A stretch of DNA of 64,000 bases from Amycolatopsis sp. 195334CR (GCF_017309385.1 NZ_JAFJMJ010000001.1:4650001-4714000), one strand, 5' to 3'. Numbered from the stretch's first letter, positions 51,243 to 60,749 are shown. Notes: generated from the letters alone by a model not told the origin. A program made the numbers and translations.

Positions 51243-51890
51243 TTGGCACAGCGCGTGAAACGGCAACCGCTCAGCCGGGAGCGGGTGATCACCGCCGCGA
51301 TGGCGCTGGCCGACGAGAAGGGGGAAGCCGGGCTGACCATGCGGGCCATCGCCGGGCGGCTGGGCGTCGAGGCGATGTCGCTCTACAACCACGTCGGCGG
51401 CCGGGACGACATCCTCAACGGCATGGTCGACGCGGTGTTCGGCGAGATCGACCTGCCGGAGGCGACCGGTGACTGGAAGCGGGCTATGCGCGAGCGCGCC
51501 ACCTCGTCACGGGCGGCGCTGCGGCGTCACCCGTGGGCCGTCGGCCTGATGGACTCCCGAAGCCAGCCCGGTCCGGCGACGCTGCGCCACCACGACGCCG
51601 TCCTGGGGGCGTTGCGGGCGGGCGGTTTCTCGGTCGTGATGGCCGCGCACGCCTTCTCGGTGATCGACAGCTACCTGTACGGCTTCGTGCTCCAGGAACT
51701 GGCCTTGCCGTTCACCAACACCGAGGAACTCGACGAGGTCGCCACCGGCATCCAGCGCGAAATGCCCGTCGACGCCTACCCGCACCTCATGGAGCTGATG
51801 ACCGAGCACGTCCTGCAGCCCGGGTACGACTACGCGGGCGAGTTCGAGTTCGGCCTGACGCTGATCCTGGACGCGCTGAAGCCCGGCTAG
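51243..51890 (+). CDS. TetR-family regulator
   Basis: This 215-residue protein has the TetR helix-turn-helix (RVITAAMALADEKGEAGLTMRAIAGRLGVEAMSLYNHVGGRDDIL) and a TetR_C_1-type ligand domain. A TTG start at 51243 is chosen because AAGGAGGACC lies nine bases before it; a GTG four codons later is the alternative. It probably represses the divergent reductase gene and itself through the ACTTAC repeats. Its end overlaps the convergent zur gene by four bases. Confidence 0.9.
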   Translation: MAQRVKRQPLSRERVITAAMALADEKGEAGLTMRAIAGRLGVEAMSLYNHVGGRDDILNGMVDAVFGEIDLPEATGDWKRAMRERATSSRAALRRHPWAVGLMDSRSQPGPATLRHHDAVLGALRAGGFSVVMAAHAFSVIDSYLYGFVLQELALPFTNTEELDEVATGIQREMPVDAYPHLMELMTEHVLQPGYDYAGEFEFGLTLILDALKPG

Positions 51891-52306
51891 CGCTTCGCGC
51901 AGTCCGCGCAGAGGCCGACGATCTCCACCGTGTGCGAGATGTCGGAGAACCCGTTGCCGGAGGCGATCTTCTCCGCCCAGCGCTCCACCGCCGGGCCCTC
52001 CACCTCGACGGTGTAGCCGCAGCGGCGGCAGACCAGGTGGTGATGGTGGTGCGAACTGCACCGCCGGTAGATCGCCTCGCCGGATTCGGTGCGCAGGACG
52101 TCGATCTCGCCCGCCTCGGACAGCGACTGCAGCGTCCGGTACACCGTGGTCAGGCCGATGCCCTCGCCGCGCTTGCGCAGCTCGTCGTGGAGTTCCTGCG
52201 CCGACCGGAAGTCGTCCACCGTGTCCAGCAGCTCGACCACGGCCGCGCGCTGCTTGGTGGACCGGCGTCCGGGCAGCGGGGCCGGTCCTCGGGTCGGGAT
52301 GCTCAC
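51887..52306 (-). CDS. zur: Fur-family zinc uptake regulator
   Basis: This 139-residue protein has the Fur winged helix (STKQRAAVVELLDTVDDFRSAQELHDELRKRGEGIGLTTVYRTLQSL) and metal sites: HHHHH following RRCSS, CRRCGYTVEV, and CADC at the end, giving the two CxxC pairs of the structural zinc site. With SmtB encoded just upstream, as in mycobacteria (Rv2358-Rv2359), it is best read as Zur, which represses zinc uptake genes when zinc is plentiful. The GTG start overlaps the smtB stop by one base. Confidence 0.92.
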   Translation of the reverse strand: MSIPTRGPAPLPGRRSTKQRAAVVELLDTVDDFRSAQELHDELRKRGEGIGLTTVYRTLQSLSEAGEIDVLRTESGEAIYRRCSSHHHHHLVCRRCGYTVEVEGPAVERWAEKIASGNGFSDISHTVEIVGLCADCAKR

Positions 52307-52695
52307 TACTGCTTGCCCTCCTGCACGTGTGCCACCGCGTCCACCACGATATGCGCCAGGTGGTCGTCGACCAGCCGGTAGACCACCTCGCGGCCCCGCC
52401 GCTCGCCGTGCACCACGCCGGCCGCCTTGAGCACCCGCAGGTGCTGGCTGATCAGCGGCTGGGCCACCTCGAGCGAGTCGACCAGCTCGTGCACGCAGCG
52501 GTCGCCGTCGCGCAGCTGCAGCACGATCGAGATGCGCACCGGCGCGGCCAGCGCGCGCAGCAGTTCCCCGGCTTCGACCAGGGTGCCCGGCGACGGGGTC
52601 GGGGCGTGCGGGGACGGCGCCCTGGCCGGCGAGTGCACGTGCTCGGCGTCCTCCGGCAGACCGGGTGGTGCGGCGTCCGGGCTCACCGTCGGCAT
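52306..52695 (-). CDS. smtB: ArsR/SmtB-family zinc-sensing repressor
   Basis: This 129-residue protein has a disordered, proline- and His-containing N-terminus and a winged helix (LLRALAAPVRISIVLQL ... VHELVDSLEVAQPLISQHLRVLKAAGVV). The last helix DHLAHIVVDAVAHVQE carries Asp-x-His, then a His 11 residues on and a Glu three further: the alpha5 zinc site of cyanobacterial SmtB (D104, H106, H117, E120). Zinc should release it from DNA. It is in an operon with zur and probably represses it when zinc is low. Confidence 0.92.
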   Translation of the reverse strand: MPTVSPDAAPPGLPEDAEHVHSPARAPSPHAPTPSPGTLVEAGELLRALAAPVRISIVLQLRDGDRCVHELVDSLEVAQPLISQHLRVLKAAGVVHGERRGREVVYRLVDDHLAHIVVDAVAHVQEGKQ

Positions 52696-52933
52696 CGTCC
52701 ACTCCAGCGGTTGGCGAAAAGGGTTGTCTTTACCAGTCTAGTGCTTCACTTCGGCGCTAGGCCGTTCGAGTGACATCCGGTCGAAATCGTGAGTAAGTTT
52801 CCTATCTTGTGGACTGCCGTGCGAAGTTGGCCGCAGCAGCGGCCGCGCCGCGGGGTCTGGGGTCGCGCGAGCAACCCGAACGAGTGATCGCGCGTGTGTG
52901 TTACGGCAAGAGCGCCTATGAAGCTGAGGAGCC
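52696..52933. other. Divergent regulatory stretch between smtB and the surface protein gene
   Basis: This 238-base intergenic region holds both promoters. I see no gene in it. No long inverted repeat of the SmtB type (AT-rich 12-2-12) is obvious, so the operator cannot be placed. A TATCTTG stretch near 52803 and a TCTAG/CTAG stretch near 52735 are the only AT-rich spots. Confidence 0.5.
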
Positions 52934-54004
52934 ATGACGCGTTTTGTGACGAAGCTGGCCGCCGGCACGACGGCACTGGCCCTCGCGGCCGTCCCCGGAG
53001 TGGCATCGGCCCAGGTGGATGAGAAGACCGGCCCGGTCGCCTACGCCAACGCCGCCGCGGCGAAGGTGGGCGAAGGGGAGGGTGCGGGCACCGTCGTCAC
53101 CGAGACGCAGAAGTCACCGCTCAAGGCGGGCGAGTCCCGGCTGGCGCAGGAGCGCAACCTGCTGCCGAAGGACGAGGGCGAGAAGAAGGCCATCGGCGCC
53201 AACTACCTGGTGCACCTCGGCAAGTACAACGCCGACCACAACCCGTACCCGGAGGGCATCGCCAGCCGCGACCACAACGTGGTGGCGACGCTGAAGGACA
53301 CCAACGTGCCCACGGCCACCGCGGAGACCAACTACGCGCTGCAGGACGTCACGATCGGCGGCAAGACCGAGATCGACAACACCGTCCTGGTGCTGGACAA
53401 GGCCAAGTCCACCGTCGAGTGCGCGGGCAGCGACAAGGTCACCGGCACCACCACCGCGGACAAGCTCTGGGTGCGCAACGCCGAAGGTGACCTCGAAGAG
53501 CAGGAGGTCCCGGCCGCCGGTGGCGAGCTGAAGCTGACCGACCTGCCGTTCGGGGCCCCGCGGGACACCGATCCCAAGAAGGGGATCGAGGACCCGGCCA
53601 AGACCGTCTCCGACCTGACCGTGCGGCCGATCTCCGAGTTCGACGCCCTGCTCCGCCAGCAGCAGTGGCGCGACGGCGAGCTGAACGCCGCCGCGGGGTG
53701 GCTCGTGGAGATCGTCACCCACGTCAAGGACAAGGACGAAAAAGTCCTCGAGGACGTGAAGAGCCAGTACGTGTTCGGTGGGGTCAGCTGCTCCATCCCG
53801 GAGAACTTCAAGCCCGCCGATCCGCAGTCGAGCACCCCGCAGGTGCCGACCAAGATCCCGGCGGGTGCGATCGAGCCGCGGGACGTCGACGGCGGGGTCT
53901 CGCCGCTGGGCCTGACGCTGCTCGGCGGCGGGCTGCTGCTGGGCGCGGGTGCCGTGCTCACCCTGCGCCGCCGTCCCGCGCCGGTCGACGAGCGGAAGAG
54001 CTGA
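52934..54004 (+). CDS. Exported, membrane-anchored surface protein (sortase partner)
   Basis: This 356-residue protein has a Sec signal peptide (cleavage near VASAQV, residue 27), an acidic-rich beta extracellular domain with two Cys residues (about 160 and 290), and a C-terminal hydrophobic helix (LGLTLLGGGLLLGAGAVLTL) followed by RRRPAPVDERKS. That tail has sorting-signal architecture, but LPxTG is missing; VDGGVSPLG precedes the helix. A sortase gene follows four bases later, so the protein is probably its substrate or is held only by the helix. The function of the exposed domain is unknown. Confidence 0.85.
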   Translation: MTRFVTKLAAGTTALALAAVPGVASAQVDEKTGPVAYANAAAAKVGEGEGAGTVVTETQKSPLKAGESRLAQERNLLPKDEGEKKAIGANYLVHLGKYNADHNPYPEGIASRDHNVVATLKDTNVPTATAETNYALQDVTIGGKTEIDNTVLVLDKAKSTVECAGSDKVTGTTTADKLWVRNAEGDLEEQEVPAAGGELKLTDLPFGAPRDTDPKKGIEDPAKTVSDLTVRPISEFDALLRQQQWRDGELNAAAGWLVEIVTHVKDKDEKVLEDVKSQYVFGGVSCSIPENFKPADPQSSTPQVPTKIPAGAIEPRDVDGGVSPLGLTLLGGGLLLGAGAVLTLRRRPAPVDERKS

Positions 54005-54008
54005 CCTG

Positions 54009-54686
54009 GTGGAGACGCCGACCACGCCTCCCGCTGTCGACGAGGTCCCCCGCCGCCGCAAGCTGATCGCGGTGGTGCTCGCGATCGTCGCGGTGGTGGT
54101 CACCGGGGTCGGGGTCTGGGTGCTGGTGAGCGGCCCGGACCCGGTGCCGGTGGCCCAGCCGCCCGCCCCGGTGGTGACGCCCGACCTGCCCGCGGAGACC
54201 TCCGCGCCGCCGACGGCGGTGCAGGTCGCCGAACCCGCGCAGAGCCCCGGCACGGTACGGCTGCCCGAAGGCGGCACGGCGAAGCTGATCCGCAAGGAGG
54301 TCACCGCCGACGGCGTGCTGCCCATCCCGGACGGCCTCGACGAGGCCACCTGGTGGGGCGCGAAGCTCGGCGACGGCCAGGGCGCGGCGCTGCTGTCCGG
54401 CCACGTGAACTGGAAGCGGCAGAACGGCCCGTTCGACGAGCTGTGGCGCAGCAACCCCGGGCAGGAGGTGAGCGTGGTCGACACCGGTGGCGGGCAGTGG
54501 AAGTACCGGATCACCGAGGTGGTCACGCTGCACAAGAGCGAACTGCCCGACCACGCGCAGCGGTTGTTCGGCCAGGACGGCCCGCACCGGCTGGTCCTGG
54601 TCACCTGCGGCGGGGACTACGTGGGCGGCACGGAAGGCTACGAGGACAACCGGATCGTCACCGCGGAGCTGGTCTCCCGGCCGTGA
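54009..54686 (+). CDS. Class F-type sortase
   Basis: This 225-residue protein has a cytoplasmic Pro-rich start, one membrane anchor (about 20-40), a Pro-rich linker, and a sortase beta-barrel with the catalytic His132 (LLSGHVNW), Cys200 (LVTCGG) and Arg215 (EDNRIVTAEL). The barrel and TCGG context fit class E/F sortases of high-GC Gram-positives. It should join or anchor surface proteins outside the membrane. It is preceded by its likely substrate gene with only four bases between them. The GTG start at 54009 gives the anchor in full. Confidence 0.9.
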   Translation: METPTTPPAVDEVPRRRKLIAVVLAIVAVVVTGVGVWVLVSGPDPVPVAQPPAPVVTPDLPAETSAPPTAVQVAEPAQSPGTVRLPEGGTAKLIRKEVTADGVLPIPDGLDEATWWGAKLGDGQGAALLSGHVNWKRQNGPFDELWRSNPGQEVSVVDTGGGQWKYRITEVVTLHKSELPDHAQRLFGQDGPHRLVLVTCGGDYVGGTEGYEDNRIVTAELVSRP

Positions 54687-54792
54687 TCCGCGTTTGCCTT
54701 TTCACCCAAGGTAAACCCCTCGCAGAGCGCTCGTGGTGCAGCGGATACTCTGACAAGTCAGATAACCGTCCCCGCATGTCACGGAGCGTGGA

Positions 54793-56178
54793 GTGCCCGC
54801 CAACACCATCGAGACCGTAGTCAGTCTCTGCAAGCGTCGTGGTTTCGTCTTTCCGTGCGGGGAGATCTACGGGGGTACCCGGTCGGCGTGGGACTACGGT
54901 CCGCTCGGCGTGGAGATCAAGGAGAACATCAAGCGCCAGTGGTGGAAGTCCATGGTGCAGGGCCGCGACGACGTGGTCGGCCTGGACTCCTCGGTGATCC
55001 TGCCGCGCCAGGTGTGGGTGGCCTCCGGGCACGTCGGCGTGTTCACCGACCCGCTGGTCGAGTGCCTGTCCTGCCACAAGCGCTTCCGCGCCGACCAGCT
55101 CGCGGAGGAGTTCGCCGGCCGCACCGGCAAGGAGGCCAGCGAGGACGACCTGTCCGAGGTGCCCTGCCCGAACTGCGGCAACCGCGGCCAGTACACCGAG
55201 CCGCGTGACTTCAACATGATGCTCAAGACCTACCTCGGCCCGGTCGAGTCCGAGGAGGGCCTGCACTACCTCCGCCCGGAGACCGCGCAGGGCATCTTCG
55301 TCAACTTCCTCAACGTGCAGACCACCTCGCGGAAGAAGCCGCCGTTCGGCATCGGCCAGATCGGCAAGTCCTTCCGCAACGAGATCACCCCGGGCAACTT
55401 CATCTTCCGCACCCGCGAGTTCGAGCAGATGGAGATGGAGTTCTTCGTCGAGCCGGGCGAGGACGAGTCCTGGCACCAGCGCTGGATCGACACGCGCACC
55501 GAGTGGTACACCGATCTCGGCATCAAGCCGGAGAACCTGCGCCACTACGAGCACCCCAAGGAAAAGCTGTCGCACTACTCGAAGCGGACGGTCGACATCG
55601 AGTACCGCTTCGGCTTCGGCGGCCAGGAGTGGGGTGAGCTCGAGGGCATCGCGAACCGCACCGACTTCGACCTGACCACGCACTCGAACCACTCCGGCGT
55701 GGACCTGTCCTACTTCGACCAGGCCAGCGGCCAGCGCTACCGGCCGTTCGTGATCGAGCCCGCCGCCGGTGTCGGCCGCTCGATGATGGCCTTCCTGGTC
55801 GACGCCTACACCGAGGACGAGGTGCCCAACGCCAAGGGCGGGGTGGACAAGCGCGTGGTGCTGAAGCTGGACTACCGGCTGGCGCCGTACAAGGTCGCGG
55901 TGCTGCCGCTCTCGCGCAACGCCGACCTCACGCCGAAGGCCCGCGACGTGGCGGCCGCGCTGCGCAAGCACTGGCACGTCGACTTCGACGACGCCGGGTC
56001 GATCGGCAAGCGCTACCGCCGCCAGGAGGAGATCGGCACGCCGTTCTGCGTCACCGTGGACTTCGACTCGCTCGACGACCACGCGGTGACCGTGCGCGAG
56101 CGCGACTCGATGGCGCAGGAGCGGGTCTCGATCGACCAGCTCCAGTCCTACCTGGGCGCGCGGCTGATCGGCTGCTGA
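54793..56178 (+). CDS. glyS: Glycyl-tRNA synthetase (dimeric)
   Basis: This 461-residue class II synthetase of the alpha2 type charges tRNA-Gly. It has the N-terminal [29 protein letters not shown], zinc-type pairs CLSCHKRF and CPNCGNRG, motif 2 [27 protein letters not shown] and motif 3 [13 protein letters not shown], then the anticodon-binding domain ([18 protein letters not shown]). The GTG at 54793 is the family start. The gene follows smtB-zur in mycobacteria too. Confidence 0.96.
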   Translation: MPANTIETVVSLCKRRGFVFPCGEIYGGTRSAWDYGPLGVEIKENIKRQWWKSMVQGRDDVVGLDSSVILPRQVWVASGHVGVFTDPLVECLSCHKRFRADQLAEEFAGRTGKEASEDDLSEVPCPNCGNRGQYTEPRDFNMMLKTYLGPVESEEGLHYLRPETAQGIFVNFLNVQTTSRKKPPFGIGQIGKSFRNEITPGNFIFRTREFEQMEMEFFVEPGEDESWHQRWIDTRTEWYTDLGIKPENLRHYEHPKEKLSHYSKRTVDIEYRFGFGGQEWGELEGIANRTDFDLTTHSNHSGVDLSYFDQASGQRYRPFVIEPAAGVGRSMMAFLVDAYTEDEVPNAKGGVDKRVVLKLDYRLAPYKVAVLPLSRNADLTPKARDVAAALRKHWHVDFDDAGSIGKRYRRQEEIGTPFCVTVDFDSLDDHAVTVRERDSMAQERVSIDQLQSYLGARLIGC

Positions 56179-56253
56179 CCCCTGACGGATGTCATGGGCA
56201 GGTCGTGACGGGCGGCCTGGGGACCGGGCGGCCTCCGGCGCGACGCTGGAGGC

Positions 56254-57156
56254 ATGACCAGAGATTCGCACGCGGTCCGGCTTTCCGGGCTGCGCAAGCA
56301 CTTCGGGGGAGTCCGGGCGGTCGACGGCGTCGACCTGGCCATCGCGCCGGGTGAGGTCGTCGCCCTGCTCGGGCCGAACGGGGCCGGGAAGTCCACCACC
56401 GTCGACCTGCTGCTCGGGCTGACCCGCCCGGACGCGGGCACCGCCACGGTGTTCGGGCTGAGCCCGGCCGAGGCGGTGGCAGACGGGGTCGTCGGCGCGA
56501 TGCTGCAGGGCGGCGCGCTGCTCGACGACGCGACCGTCGGCGAGATGGTGGAAATGGTGGCGTCGCTGCACCGCGCGCCGTTGCCGGTGGGGGAGGCGCT
56601 GCGCCGCGCGGGTGTGACCGAGCTGGCCGGGCGGCGCGGGACCAAGCTGTCCGGCGGGCAGCAGCAGCGCGCGCGGTTCGCCATCGCGCTCGTCAGCGAT
56701 CCGAGCCTGCTGGTGCTCGACGAGCCCACCGCGGCGATGGACGTCGGCACGCGCCGGGAGTTCTGGCGCGGGATGCACGAGTTCACCGACGCCGGGCGGA
56801 CCGTGCTCTTCGCCACGCACTACCTCGAAGAGGCCGAGGACTTCGCCGACCGGGTGGTGCTGATGCGCGCGGGCCGGGTGGTGGCGGACGGGTCGGTGGC
56901 GCAGGTGCGCGCGCTGGCCGGGGGCCGGACGATCCGCGCGGTGGTGCCCGGGCTGAGCGCGGCCGCGGCCGGTGCGCTGCCCGGAGTGTCCGAAGTGGAG
57001 CAACGCGGCGAGCAGCTCGCGTTGTCCAGCCGGGATTCCGACGCCACCCTGCGCGCCCTGCTGAGCGAGTACCCGGCGGCGCACGAGATCGAGGTGTCCG
57101 CGGTCGGGCTCGAAGGCGCGTTCCTGTCGCTGACCGCCGAGGGGAGCGCCCGATGA
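56254..57156 (+). CDS. ABC transporter ATP-binding protein (DrrA-like)
   Basis: This 300-residue ATPase has Walker A LLGPNGAGKST near residue 48, signature KLSGGQQQRARFA and Walker B LLVLDEPTAAMD followed by HYLEEAEDFADRV, then a C-terminal extension typical of DrrA/NatA-type exporters. It energises the ABC-2 permease of the next gene (ATGA overlap). The two-component system downstream suggests induction by a drug or membrane stress. Confidence 0.93.
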   Translation: MTRDSHAVRLSGLRKHFGGVRAVDGVDLAIAPGEVVALLGPNGAGKSTTVDLLLGLTRPDAGTATVFGLSPAEAVADGVVGAMLQGGALLDDATVGEMVEMVASLHRAPLPVGEALRRAGVTELAGRRGTKLSGGQQQRARFAIALVSDPSLLVLDEPTAAMDVGTRREFWRGMHEFTDAGRTVLFATHYLEEAEDFADRVVLMRAGRVVADGSVAQVRALAGGRTIRAVVPGLSAAAAGALPGVSEVEQRGEQLALSSRDSDATLRALLSEYPAAHEIEVSAVGLEGAFLSLTAEGSAR

Positions 57157-57893
57157 GCCCGGCCTACCTGCGGCTGGAGATCCGCCGCACCTTCCGCTCC
57201 ACCCGGTTCGTGCTCTTCGCGATCGCCTTCCCGGTGATCATGTTCCTGTTGCAGGCCACCCTGTTCCTGCCGGCGGAGGCCCCGCACCGGGCCGAGCTGG
57301 TCGGCGTGTTCATGGTCAACATGATGGCGTTCGGCGTGCTGTCGGCGGCCATGGCGGGCGGGGGCAGGCTGGCGCTCGAACGGGCCGGTGGCTGGCAGCG
57401 CCAGCTGCGCCTGACCCCGTTGTCCGGCACCGGTTACCTCGGCGGCAAGGGGCTGTCCGGGATGCTGGTGGCGCTGCCCGCGCTGGTGCTGGTGCCGGTG
57501 GTCGCGGTGCTCACCCAGGACGTGCACCTGAGCGCGGGGGGCTGGCTGCGGGCCGGGCTCGGCAGCTGGCTCGGCGCGGTGCCGTTCGTGCTGCTGGGCC
57601 TGCTGCTCGGGCAGTTCGGCACGCCCGAGTCGATGCAGCCGCTGGGCATGCTGGTGACCATGACGATGGGCTTCCTCGGCGGGCTGTGGGTGCCGATCGA
57701 CACCATGCCCGAATGGCTGCGCGGGGTCTCGCAGCTCTTGCCGAGTTACTGGCTGACCCAGGTTGGCCGGGGCGCGGTGACCAGCGAGCTGTCGGCCGGG
57801 CTGGGCACCGCGGTCGCCGTGCTGGCCGGGTGGACCGTGGTGCTCGGTGCGATAGTGGTCCGGCGCTACCGCCGCGACGGCGCCCGGGGCTGA
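57153..57893 (+). CDS. ABC-2-type transporter permease
   Basis: This 246-residue integral membrane protein has six hydrophobic segments, with the N-terminal RRTFRSTRFVLFAIAFPVIMFLL and LGGLWVPIDTMPEWLRGVSQLLPSYW, the ABC-2 motif between helices 5 and 6. It forms the exporter with the preceding ATPase; likely substrates are drugs, lipids or sodium, not decidable from sequence. The ATG overlaps the ATPase stop. Confidence 0.92.
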   Translation: MSPAYLRLEIRRTFRSTRFVLFAIAFPVIMFLLQATLFLPAEAPHRAELVGVFMVNMMAFGVLSAAMAGGGRLALERAGGWQRQLRLTPLSGTGYLGGKGLSGMLVALPALVLVPVVAVLTQDVHLSAGGWLRAGLGSWLGAVPFVLLGLLLGQFGTPESMQPLGMLVTMTMGFLGGLWVPIDTMPEWLRGVSQLLPSYWLTQVGRGAVTSELSAGLGTAVAVLAGWTVVLGAIVVRRYRRDGARG

Positions 57894-57903
57894 GGGGAAC
57901 GAG

Positions 57904-59028
57904 ATGGTGGACTGGCAGGACGGCCGGTGGGGCGGGCCGCGGGTGCCGGGGCCGAGCCGGTTCCCGCTGCGCTGGGTGGTCATCTCCTCGGTGCTGCTGC
58001 TGCCGTTCGTCATCCCGTCGAGCATCGGGCTGCTGGAGCACGAGCACCGGTGGCCGGTGCTCGTGCTGTCCTTCGTGCTGGTGGCCGTCTACTGCGCGGG
58101 GTACCTGGCGATGCCGGTGCTGCTGCCGGTGCGCCGGGTGAGCACGCGGCTCGCCTGGTGCACCGCGCACCTGGCGGTCGGGTTCGCGCTGCTGGGGTTG
58201 TTCGGCGACGAGCAGATGTACCTGATGGTGTATTCGATCTCGCTGATCGCCTTCGCGCTGCCGACGCCGATCGTGCTGGCCACCGGCGGGGTCGCGGTGC
58301 TCGGGCTGACCGGGTGGCTGCTGGCGGAGGGGCGGTTCCTGGCGGAGCTGGGTGACCTGGTCACGGTGGTCTCGGTGAGCATCGCGATGTTCTTCATGGG
58401 CAGGCTCTCGCGCCTGGTGCGGCAGCTGCGCGCGGCGCAGGAGGAGATCGCCGCGCTGGCGGTGGGCGCGGAACGCGAGCGGCTGGCGCGTGACCTGCAC
58501 GACCTGCTGGGGCACAGCATCACCACGATCGCGGTCAAGGCGGGGCTGGCGCGGCGCATGCTGGAGACCGCGCACGACGAGGCGTCGGCGATCGAGGAGA
58601 TCCGCTCGATCGAGGGACTGGCCAGGAGCACGCTCGCCGACGTGCGGGCGACGGTGACCGAGTACCGCGAGGTGTCGCTGCCCGCGGAACTGGCGGGGGC
58701 GCGGGAGGCGCTGCGGGCGGCGGAGATCCGCGCGGACCTGCCGTCCGCGGTCGATGACGTGCGGCCGGAGCTGCGGGGTGTGTTCGGCTACGTGGTGCGG
58801 GAGGCGGTGACGAACGTGATCCGGCACTCGGGCGCGCGGGTGGTGCGGGTGTCGCTGGGGGCGGACTGGATCGAGATCACCGACGACGGGGTGAACCCGC
58901 CGGGTGCCCAGGGCAACGGCCTGCGCGGCCTCGGTGAACGCCTGACCGCCGCGGGCGGCTCGATCCACGCCGCCCCGGCCCCGGGTGGCGGCTTCCGCGT
59001 CCGCGCGAGCGCCGGGGAGGCAGCGTGA
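57904..59028 (+). CDS. DesK-like sensor histidine kinase
   Basis: This 374-residue protein has four to six membrane segments (about 22-165), a dimerisation helix with the phospho-acceptor His in RLARDLHDLLGHSITTIAVKAGLARRM, and an HATPase_c domain (REAVTNVIRHSGARVV; ITDDGVNPPG). Like DesK it has no large sensor domain and may read membrane state. It is 10 bases after the permease gene and overlaps the regulator gene (GTGA). Confidence 0.92.
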   Translation: MVDWQDGRWGGPRVPGPSRFPLRWVVISSVLLLPFVIPSSIGLLEHEHRWPVLVLSFVLVAVYCAGYLAMPVLLPVRRVSTRLAWCTAHLAVGFALLGLFGDEQMYLMVYSISLIAFALPTPIVLATGGVAVLGLTGWLLAEGRFLAELGDLVTVVSVSIAMFFMGRLSRLVRQLRAAQEEIAALAVGAERERLARDLHDLLGHSITTIAVKAGLARRMLETAHDEASAIEEIRSIEGLARSTLADVRATVTEYREVSLPAELAGAREALRAAEIRADLPSAVDDVRPELRGVFGYVVREAVTNVIRHSGARVVRVSLGADWIEITDDGVNPPGAQGNGLRGLGERLTAAGGSIHAAPAPGGGFRVRASAGEAA

Positions 59029-59648
59029 CCGAGGCGCGCGGCGTGATCCGGGTGCTGGTGGCCGACGACCAGGCCCTCGTCCGAGGAGCACTGGCGGCCA
59101 TGCTCGGCCTGGAACCGGACATCGAGGTGGTCGCGCAGGCCGCCACCGGGGACGAGGTGCTGCCGCTCGCCCGCGAGTCCGAAGTGGACGTGGTACTGCT
59201 GGACGTGCAGATGCCCGGCAAGGACGGCCTCGAAGCCGCCGCCGAACTGCACGCGGCGCTGCCGGCCTGCCGCATCATCGTGTGCACCACCTTCGGCAGG
59301 CCGGGCTACCTCACCAGGGCGATGGCCGCCGGCGCGGCGGGCTTCGTGGTCAAGGACAGCCCGCCGGAGCAGCTGGTGGACGCGGTCCGCCGGGTCCACA
59401 GTGGACTCCGCGTGGTGGACCCGGCGCTGGCCGCGGAGTCGCTGGCCACCGGCACCAGCCCGCTCACCGGGCGTGAGCGCGAGGTCCTCCGCGCCGCCGG
59501 CGACGGCGCCACGGTGGCCGACGTGGCGGGCAGGCTGCACCTGTCCGACGGGACCGTGCGCAACCACTTGTCCGCCGCCATCGGGAAAACCGGCGCGCGC
59601 ACGCGCGCGGAAGCCGTCCGCATCGCGGAAGACCGCGGCTGGCTGTAG
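59025..59648 (+). CDS. DesR-like NarL/LuxR response regulator
   Basis: This 207-residue protein has a receiver domain (VLVADDQALVRGAL; phospho-acceptor Asp in VVLLDVQMPGKDG near residue 58; Lys in GFVVKDSPPEQ) and a LuxR helix-turn-helix (LTGREREVLRAAGDGATVADVAGRLHLSDGTVRNHLSAAIGKTGA). It probably activates the ABC exporter operon that ends with it, the standard DesKR/DrrAB arrangement. Confidence 0.93.
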   Translation: MTEARGVIRVLVADDQALVRGALAAMLGLEPDIEVVAQAATGDEVLPLARESEVDVVLLDVQMPGKDGLEAAAELHAALPACRIIVCTTFGRPGYLTRAMAAGAAGFVVKDSPPEQLVDAVRRVHSGLRVVDPALAAESLATGTSPLTGREREVLRAAGDGATVADVAGRLHLSDGTVRNHLSAAIGKTGARTRAEAVRIAEDRGWL

Positions 59649-59692
59649 GGGGTAGTCGCTACAGAGCGTGAATCTGTCAGGATTTCCCCACT

Positions 59693-60346
59693 ATGACTGC
59701 GCGTATTCCCGGACGAGTGAGTGCTGCCCGCTGGGTGCGCCGTGCCGTGGTCGGCGCGGTGCTGATCGCGCTGCTCGTGGTCGGGGGCACGGCGGTGCGG
59801 GTGTGGCAGGTGGCCAGGCTCGACGACCGCTCACCCGCCGACGTCATCGTGGTGCTCGGCGCCGCCCAGTACAACGGCAAGCCCTCCGAGGTGTTCCGCG
59901 CGCGCCTGGTGCACGCCAAGCAGCTCTACGACACCGGCGTGGCCAAGTACGTGCTCACCTCGGGCGGTTCCGCCGAGGGCGACAGCTACACCGAGGCCGA
60001 GGCGGGCGCCCGCTGGCTGATCGAGCGCGGGGTGCCCCGCGAGAGCACCATCGTGGTCGGTGAGGGGCGCGACACGCTGGGCACGCTGCACGCGGTCTCC
60101 GACGAGGTGCACCGGCGCGGGCTGAGCAGCGCCGTACTGGTCAGCGACCCGTGGCACTCGCTGCGCGCGGAGACGATGGCCGAGGACGTCGGACTGGACG
60201 CGTGGACCTCGCCGACCCACCGCGGCCCGATCGTGCAGACCAGGGAAACCCAGGCGAAGTACATCTTCCGGGAAACCGGGGCGCTGCTGTTCTACCGGCT
60301 TTCGAAACGCCCCGCCGACGATATCGGCGGCACCGGCCTCGGCTGA
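59693..60346 (+). CDS. DUF218/YdcF-SanA-like membrane-anchored protein
   Basis: This 217-residue protein has one N-terminal membrane segment (about 17-35) and an exported DUF218 domain with DVIVVLGAAQYNGKPSEVFRARLVHAKQLY, LTSGGSAEGD, the ESTIVVGEGRDTLGTLHAV segment and VLVSDPWHSLRAE. Related proteins (SanA, YdcF) act at the envelope in antibiotic resistance or peptidoglycan metabolism; the reaction is unknown. It lies upstream of the dgt region on the same strand. Confidence 0.88.
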   Translation: MTARIPGRVSAARWVRRAVVGAVLIALLVVGGTAVRVWQVARLDDRSPADVIVVLGAAQYNGKPSEVFRARLVHAKQLYDTGVAKYVLTSGGSAEGDSYTEAEAGARWLIERGVPRESTIVVGEGRDTLGTLHAVSDEVHRRGLSSAVLVSDPWHSLRAETMAEDVGLDAWTSPTHRGPIVQTRETQAKYIFRETGALLFYRLSKRPADDIGGTGLG

Positions 60347-60404
60347 GCGACCGGTATTCCCGCACCGCCGATCATGTGATTCTCCCGCCTTGCGGAAACA
60401 ATTC

Positions 60405-60749
60405 TCACGCCGCGGATTCATTCGGTAGCGGCGGGACCACGGAGAGCCGCCGCGTGGGGTAGCCCTCCAGCGGACGGGCCAGCGCGGCCAGTCCGGCCGG
60501 GGTCAGTTCGGCGCGCACCCAGCTGCCCGGCAACGCCGGACCCGCCGCCCTGATCAGCCCCGCCCTGGCCAGATCGTGGGAAGTCGCCTGGTCACTGCAG
60601 TGGAGGCCGTCCACCCTGAGATCCGGCTCGCAGCTCGCGGTCAGCTCCGCCCGGCCCGCCTGCACCGCGCGCAGCATCGCGCGGGCCCGGTGGGTGATGG
60701 CCGGCGTTCTCTCAGGAGTGACGACTTCGGCTCTTTCGGCGCTTGTCAT
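60405..60749 (-). CDS. Winged-helix-like small protein
   Basis: This 114-residue protein has a probable winged-helix pattern: a helix-rich first half (ITHRARAMLRAVQAGRAELT), then SDQATSHDLARAGLIRAA and AELTPAGLAALARP, which looks like a recognition helix and wing. It may bind DNA. It is divergent from dgt with a 153-base gap. The family is not certain and no operator can be seen. Confidence 0.65.
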   Translation of the reverse strand: MTSAERAEVVTPERTPAITHRARAMLRAVQAGRAELTASCEPDLRVDGLHCSDQATSHDLARAGLIRAAGPALPGSWVRAELTPAGLAALARPLEGYPTRRLSVVPPLPNESAA

